Source: an uncultured Lactococcus sp.
GTDB lineage: Bacteria; Bacillota; Bacilli; Lactobacillales; Streptococcaceae
DNA: 64,000 nt
Direction of reading: 5' to 3'
Assembly: GCF_934191625.1 (NCBI RefSeq)
Contig: NZ_CAKPUG010000006.1
Coordinates: 1-64,000, forward strand
The translations under genes were made by a program, and so were the position numbers. Positions 60,020 through 64,000 of the stretch are shown piece after piece. Under the pieces are notes generated by a model. It saw only the letters and a program-made list of their open reading frames with translations, made no database searches and was not told where the DNA came from. Position 1 is the stretch's first letter. Each line of letters begins with the position of its first letter.

Positions 60020-60338
60020 AAGATTAATTATAACAAAAAAGCAGAAGAGCTGCTGCTAAAGGAGGGGTGATATCTGGTAATCTCATTTTTTTATGTTTGA
60101 AAGTTGCTGCTTGTTTGAGCTCAAATTGAGCTTTAAATATGTTGTCGCAAATGATTGACACTCTTGTTAAAAAAAGTTAAAATTAAATTGTTAGTTTATT
60201 TTTGTTATAAACTAAAGAAAAGACTAATAGTGTTAGTTATTAGCATTGCAAAATAGATGCTTAAATGTTATAATTTTTCAGCTAACGAATTTGTTCTTGT
60301 TATTTTTGACAAGAAAATGAAAGGAAACTTTTTTATTT
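60020..60338 (+). promoter_or_regulatory. lmrC promoter region with inverted repeats
   Basis: TTGCAA (60246-60251), 17-base spacer and extended -10 TGTTATAAT (60266-60274). Upstream are inverted repeats TTAGTTTA (60191-60198)/TAAACTAA (60208-60215) and ACTAA (60223-60227)/TTAGT (60233-60237), which share the TTAGT/ACTAA half-site and could be operators. The rest of the stretch holds no gene. A PadR-type lmrR gene, which precedes lmrCD in L. lactis, is absent here. Confidence 0.6.
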
Positions 60339-62072
60339 ATGGTAATGAAAGCCATCGGCAAGTACAAATTACTTGTCTTCGCTGCCCTAGCTACCATGCT
60401 TCTTCAAGTTGGCGCCGCACTTTGGCAGCCACAATACATGAAGAACATTTTGAGTGTTATGGCAGAATCTATTTCGATATCGGATAAGGTCGATAAAATT
60501 AATCATTACGGGGTATATCTCTTACTTATAGCTGCAGTGGGGTTAATTGGTTCGATTCTTAACACCGTAACGGCTGCAAAGATTGCTCAGTCGGTATCAG
60601 CGGATATTCGTGAAGAAACCTTCCGAAAAATTCAAACATTCTCTTATGAAAATATTGAGAAGTTTAATGCGGGGAATCTTGTTGTTCGTATGACCAATGA
60701 TATTAACCAAGTGCAAACGCTTTTAATGATGACTTTCCAAGTCTTAATTCGAGTGCCTTTGCTCTTTATTGGTGCTTTTATCTTGTCTATCATTACGATG
60801 CCAGAACTTTGGTGGATTATTATTGTAATGGTCGTACTTATTGTGCTGGTAACGATGTTATCCATGAAATCAATGGGCCCTCACTTTATGGTTTTCCAAA
60901 AATTGATGGACCGTATCAATGGGATTGCTAAAGAAAATCTACGTGGTGCTCGTGTCGTTAAATCTTTTGTTCAAGAAAAAGATCAAATCCAAAAATTTGA
61001 TGCCACATCTGATGAGTTATTGGGCCATAATATGGCTGTAGGTTATACCTTTGCGGCAATGATTCCAGCTTTTACAATCATTTCACAATTGGCTGTGTTT
61101 GGTGCAATTTTACTGGTTTCTACATATGTAACACGTGACTTGAACACAGCAGCTAATACGCTTGGTGGGATTATGTCCTTCATCCAATACATGATGCAAA
61201 TCATGATGGCCATTATCATGGGTGGTATGATGTCAATGTTTGCCTCTCGTGGTTTTGTCTCTATCGGACGTATTAACGAAATTTTAAAAACTGAACCTGC
61301 AATGGTGTTTGAAGATGTTGCGGATGAAGAACTTAGCGGTTCTGTCAAGTTTGATCATGTCTCTTTTGCTTATCCTAACGATGACCATCCAACCTTACAA
61401 GACATCAGCTTTGAAATTCAACCTGGACAAATGGTTGGGATTGTCGGTGCGACGGGTTCTGGTAAATCAACCTTAGCTCAATTGATCCCACGCCTTTTCG
61501 ATCCCACTGAAGGTACAGTCAGTGTGGGTGGCAAAGATTTACGCTATGTTTCTAAAGCAACTCTGAAAAACACGATTTCAATTGTCTTACAAAAAGCGAT
61601 TCTGTTCTCGGGAACAATTTCTGGTAACCTGAAGCAAGGTAAGGCAGATGCTACTCTAGAACAAATGAGCCGTGCAGCTAGCATTGCACAGGCAGCAGAG
61701 TTTATTGAAAAACTGCCAGATCATTATGAATCACAAGTTGAAGAACGTGGAAATAACTTCTCTGGTGGACAAAAACAACGTATGTCGATTACGCGTGGTA
61801 TTATCAAAGATCCTAAAGTCCTTATCTTGGATGACTCAACATCAGCGCTTGATGCCAAGTCAGAAAAGCTAGTACAAGAAGCTTTGAGCAATGACTTAAA
61901 AGATACGACAACTATTATTATCGCTCAAAAGATTTCATCTGTCGTTCATGCGGACAATATTCTTGTGTTGGATGAAGGTAAGCTTGTTGCACAAGGTACA
62001 CACGCAGAGCTTGTTGAGAATTCTGCGGTTTATCGTGAAATCTATGATACACAGAAAGCAAAGGAGGACTAA
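60339..62072 (+). CDS. lmrC: Heterodimeric multidrug ABC exporter subunit LmrC
   Basis: 577 residues: six TM segments (about 10-300) and an ABC domain (about 335-570). Walker A is GATGSGKST and the signature FSGGQKQR. Walker B LILDD has Asp where the catalytic Glu normally stands, the degenerate-site mark of LmrC. AAAGGAAA lies 12 bases before the ATG; the second ATG (60345) is an alternative start. It forms a drug and possibly bile-salt exporter with LmrD, encoded downstream. Confidence 0.93.
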   Translation: MVMKAIGKYKLLVFAALATMLLQVGAALWQPQYMKNILSVMAESISISDKVDKINHYGVYLLLIAAVGLIGSILNTVTAAKIAQSVSADIREETFRKIQTFSYENIEKFNAGNLVVRMTNDINQVQTLLMMTFQVLIRVPLLFIGAFILSIITMPELWWIIIVMVVLIVLVTMLSMKSMGPHFMVFQKLMDRINGIAKENLRGARVVKSFVQEKDQIQKFDATSDELLGHNMAVGYTFAAMIPAFTIISQLAVFGAILLVSTYVTRDLNTAANTLGGIMSFIQYMMQIMMAIIMGGMMSMFASRGFVSIGRINEILKTEPAMVFEDVADEELSGSVKFDHVSFAYPNDDHPTLQDISFEIQPGQMVGIVGATGSGKSTLAQLIPRLFDPTEGTVSVGGKDLRYVSKATLKNTISIVLQKAILFSGTISGNLKQGKADATLEQMSRAASIAQAAEFIEKLPDHYESQVEERGNNFSGGQKQRMSITRGIIKDPKVLILDDSTSALDAKSEKLVQEALSNDLKDTTTIIIAQKISSVVHADNILVLDEGKLVAQGTHAELVENSAVYREIYDTQKAKED

Positions 62073-62125
62073 ATTTTCAGTGTTCTTCAAACTGTTTATG
62101 AAAAACAAGAAAATGAAAAAAGATT

Positions 62126-64000
62126 ATGAATGATACATCTCGTGCATTGAAGTTCTTCTATCTCTACTTCAAAAAATACAAATTACAGTTCCTCGTGATT
62201 GCTATCTTTATTTTTGCAGCTACTTATCTGCAAGTTAAAGCACCAGTCCTTCTTGGGGATTCTATTACACACCTTTCGACGTATGTGGGTGATTATTTTA
62301 GTCATCAACATGCTGATGAAGCAGTGAAAGGTTTACAACAAATAGCGGCAGGAGCAAACCAAGCTCAGGATGCTCTGCAGCAAATTGCTGCACAAATGGG
62401 AAAAGCTACTGGACAAGTAGTTGACTGGCACAGTCTGACATCTGCCAATGTTCCAGCTGCAGTAACTTCTAACCTTCCTTCTGGGACAACAATTGACAGT
62501 CTTCAAGCCATGGCTAAGATTCCAACAGATTGGCACCAACTTACAGATGCCAATGTTCCAGAAGCTATCCGTGCTAATCTTAATGGTCAATCGATTTCTG
62601 AGTTGATGAAGGTAGCTACTTCACAAGCGCCAAGCAAGGCAGACTTTATGCATTCAATGTGGATGTTACTTGCCTTCTACGTAATGACAGGTGTTGCTCA
62701 ACTTATCTATAGCTTGCTCTTTACACGTATCGTTGCACACTCAACAAACCGTATGCGTAAAGGTCTCTTCGGTAAATTGGAACGTCTAACAATTTCTTAT
62801 TTTGACCGTCATGCGGATGGTGACATTCTCGCCCGCTTTACTTCTGACTTGGACAATATTCAAAATACATTGAACCAAGCTGCAGTCAACGTTACAACTA
62901 ACTTTGCCCTCTTCATCGGGATTTTGTATATGATTTTCGATCAAAATGTCAAGATGGCACTAGTGACAATTTCAACAACTCCTGTGGCTGTCCTCTGCGC
63001 TGTGATTATCATTATTCAGGCTAAGAAATACACGGACAGACAACAAAAAGAAGTCGGCGAACTTAATGCTTATATGGATGAAAAAATATCTGGCCAAAAA
63101 GCGATTATCGTTGAAGGACTTCAAGCAGATGCAATTGAAGGATTTGAGGTCCGTAATGATAAAGTACGTAAAACAACTTTTGCTGCTCAAGCTTGGTCAG
63201 GTATGATTTTCCCATTGATGAATGGTTTCTCCCTCTTGACTTTGGCCTTAGTTATCTTTGCAGGTGCCAATATCCTGCTTAACGATGCTTCATTATCAAC
63301 TGCAGCAGCCTTTGGTTTGCTTGCAACCTTTATCCAATATGCGCAACAATATTACAACCCGATCATGCAAATTTCTTCATCTTTCGGTCAATTGCAACTT
63401 GCTGTAACTGGGGCTACTCGTTTGAATGTGATGTTCGATGAAAAAGAAGAAGTTCGTCCTGAAAATGGTAAAACATTCGAAGGTATTTCTGAAGGGGTAC
63501 ACATTGAAGATATCGATTTTAGTTATCTTCCTGGCAAGCCAGTCCTCAAAGATGTCAATATTAATGTAAACAAAGGTCAAATGGTTGCCTTGGTTGGACC
63601 AACAGGTTCAGGTAAAACAACTGTTATGAATCTCATGAACCGCTTCTATGACGTGGACAAAGGAGGTATCAAGTTTGATGGTACCGATATTCGTGAATTT
63701 GACTTAGATTCATTACGTTCAAAAGTCGGAATTGTCCTGCAAGAGTCTGTCCTTTTCTCAGGCACTATTGCGGATAATATTAAATTTGGTAAAAAAGATG
63801 CGACGATGGATGAAGTTATAACAGTAGCCAAGACAACACATATCCATGAGTTCATCGAGAGCTTGCCAGATGGTTATGAAACCCTTGTTGATGATGATGA
63901 CAATGTCTTCTCTGTAGGTCAAAAACAACAAATCTCAATTGCTCGTACTATCTTGACGAACCCAGAATTGCTTATTCTAGACGAAGCAACGTCAAATGTT
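62126..64000 (+). CDS. lmrD: Heterodimeric multidrug ABC exporter subunit LmrD (partial, cut by window end)
   Basis: 625 codons open from ATG 62126 to the window end; only the last part of the ABC domain is missing. An in-frame TGA at 62114 fixes the start to this ATG. TM1 (about 18-35) is followed by an unusually long extracytoplasmic loop (about 50-175), then five more TM segments and the ABC domain with Walker [10 protein letters not shown]. The signature reads FSVGQKQQ (degenerate), while Walker [10 protein letters not shown] keeps the catalytic Glu. This complements LmrC. The ribosome site is weak, and the gene may be coupled to lmrC. Confidence 0.93.
   Translation, partial: MNDTSRALKFFYLYFKKYKLQFLVIAIFIFAATYLQVKAPVLLGDSITHLSTYVGDYFSHQHADEAVKGLQQIAAGANQAQDALQQIAAQMGKATGQVVDWHSLTSANVPAAVTSNLPSGTTIDSLQAMAKIPTDWHQLTDANVPEAIRANLNGQSISELMKVATSQAPSKADFMHSMWMLLAFYVMTGVAQLIYSLLFTRIVAHSTNRMRKGLFGKLERLTISYFDRHADGDILARFTSDLDNIQNTLNQAAVNVTTNFALFIGILYMIFDQNVKMALVTISTTPVAVLCAVIIIIQAKKYTDRQQKEVGELNAYMDEKISGQKAIIVEGLQADAIEGFEVRNDKVRKTTFAAQAWSGMIFPLMNGFSLLTLALVIFAGANILLNDASLSTAAAFGLLATFIQYAQQYYNPIMQISSSFGQLQLAVTGATRLNVMFDEKEEVRPENGKTFEGISEGVHIEDIDFSYLPGKPVLKDVNINVNKGQMVALVGPTGSGKTTVMNLMNRFYDVDKGGIKFDGTDIREFDLDSLRSKVGIVLQESVLFSGTIADNIKFGKKDATMDEVITVAKTTHIHEFIESLPDGYETLVDDDDNVFSVGQKQQISIARTILTNPELLILDEATSNV

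Noticed and set aside
60257..60487. 76-codon frame ahead of lmrC
   Set aside because: It overlaps the lmrC start in another frame, has no ribosome site, and begins upstream of the predicted transcription start.

Overview
The window looks like a chromosomal segment of a low-GC lactic acid bacterium, most likely a Lactococcus (perhaps the garvieae/petauri side of the genus rather than a standard L. lactis). The signs are a lactococcal-type ComX sigma factor, an LmrCD-type heterodimeric multidrug exporter, a lactococcin 972-type bacteriocin, PepN, the rpoY-rnjA pair, and strong AAGGAG ribosome sites with extended -10 promoters. I see no rRNA, insertion sequence, CRISPR array, reverse transcriptase or phage gene. 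The species call is inference from gene content only.

Layout. 1-2.4 kb: the end of a tRNA cluster (Gly, Leu), comX and pgk. 2.4-11.4 kb: an RlmI-like methyltransferase, a frameshifted YdcF-family gene, a polyketide-exporter-like ABC pair, tRNA-Leu(AAG), an HI0933-type flavoprotein and an osmolyte- or ergothioneine-type ABC importer. 11.4-13.1 kb: luxS, a 49-residue basic protein and a Gfo/Idh/MocA oxidoreductase in one minus-strand operon. 13.2-20.3 kb: an aldo-keto reductase and then an amino-acid catabolic block (alanine dehydrogenase, threonine dehydratase, Kbl plus Tdh, SteT-like permease). Two CcpA-type cre sites sit at the transcription starts of kbl and of the permease. 20.4-28.9 kb: an isochorismatase-like hydrolase, the anaerobic ribonucleotide reductase locus (nrdD, a YjeM-type permease, nrdG) behind paired NrdR boxes, and the energy-coupling module ecfA1-ecfA2-ecfT.

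29.0-33.0 kb is an accessory island: tRNA-Arg, a broken copy of tRNA-Pro with a three-way-junction fold, an intact tRNA-Pro, then a lactococcin 972-type bacteriocin with its seven-TM protein and ABC ATPase. The bacteriocin genes are bracketed by an exact 22-bp direct repeat. 33.1-38 kb: a second SteT-like permease, rpsD with a structured leader, and a 531-residue surface protein with a DUF6273-like end. That protein is preceded by a 29-codon leader ORF carrying a pentanucleotide repeat, which stops inside an intrinsic terminator. 38-45.1 kb: tex, a SprT-like gene, and a three-gene cluster in which two paralogous membrane-anchored DUF6273-like proteins flank a secreted protein joining a von Willebrand A domain to a lipase-like domain.

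45.3-64 kb: adenosine deaminase, VanZ-like protein, RNase J and RpoY, the tsaB-rimI-GNAT-tsaD operon, two small minus-strand genes, pepN, a tetrahydrofolate riboswitch with folT (which probably uses the EcfAAT module above), a MarR/MFS pair, an MntE-like cation exporter, and lmrC plus the first 625 codons of lmrD, cut by the window end.

Most likely new biology: (i) the repeat-bearing leader/terminator before the 531-residue surface protein, which could tie repeat number to expression; (ii) the vWA-lipase plus DUF6273 gene trio; (iii) the tRNA-Pro/bacteriocin island with its unusual RNA fold.
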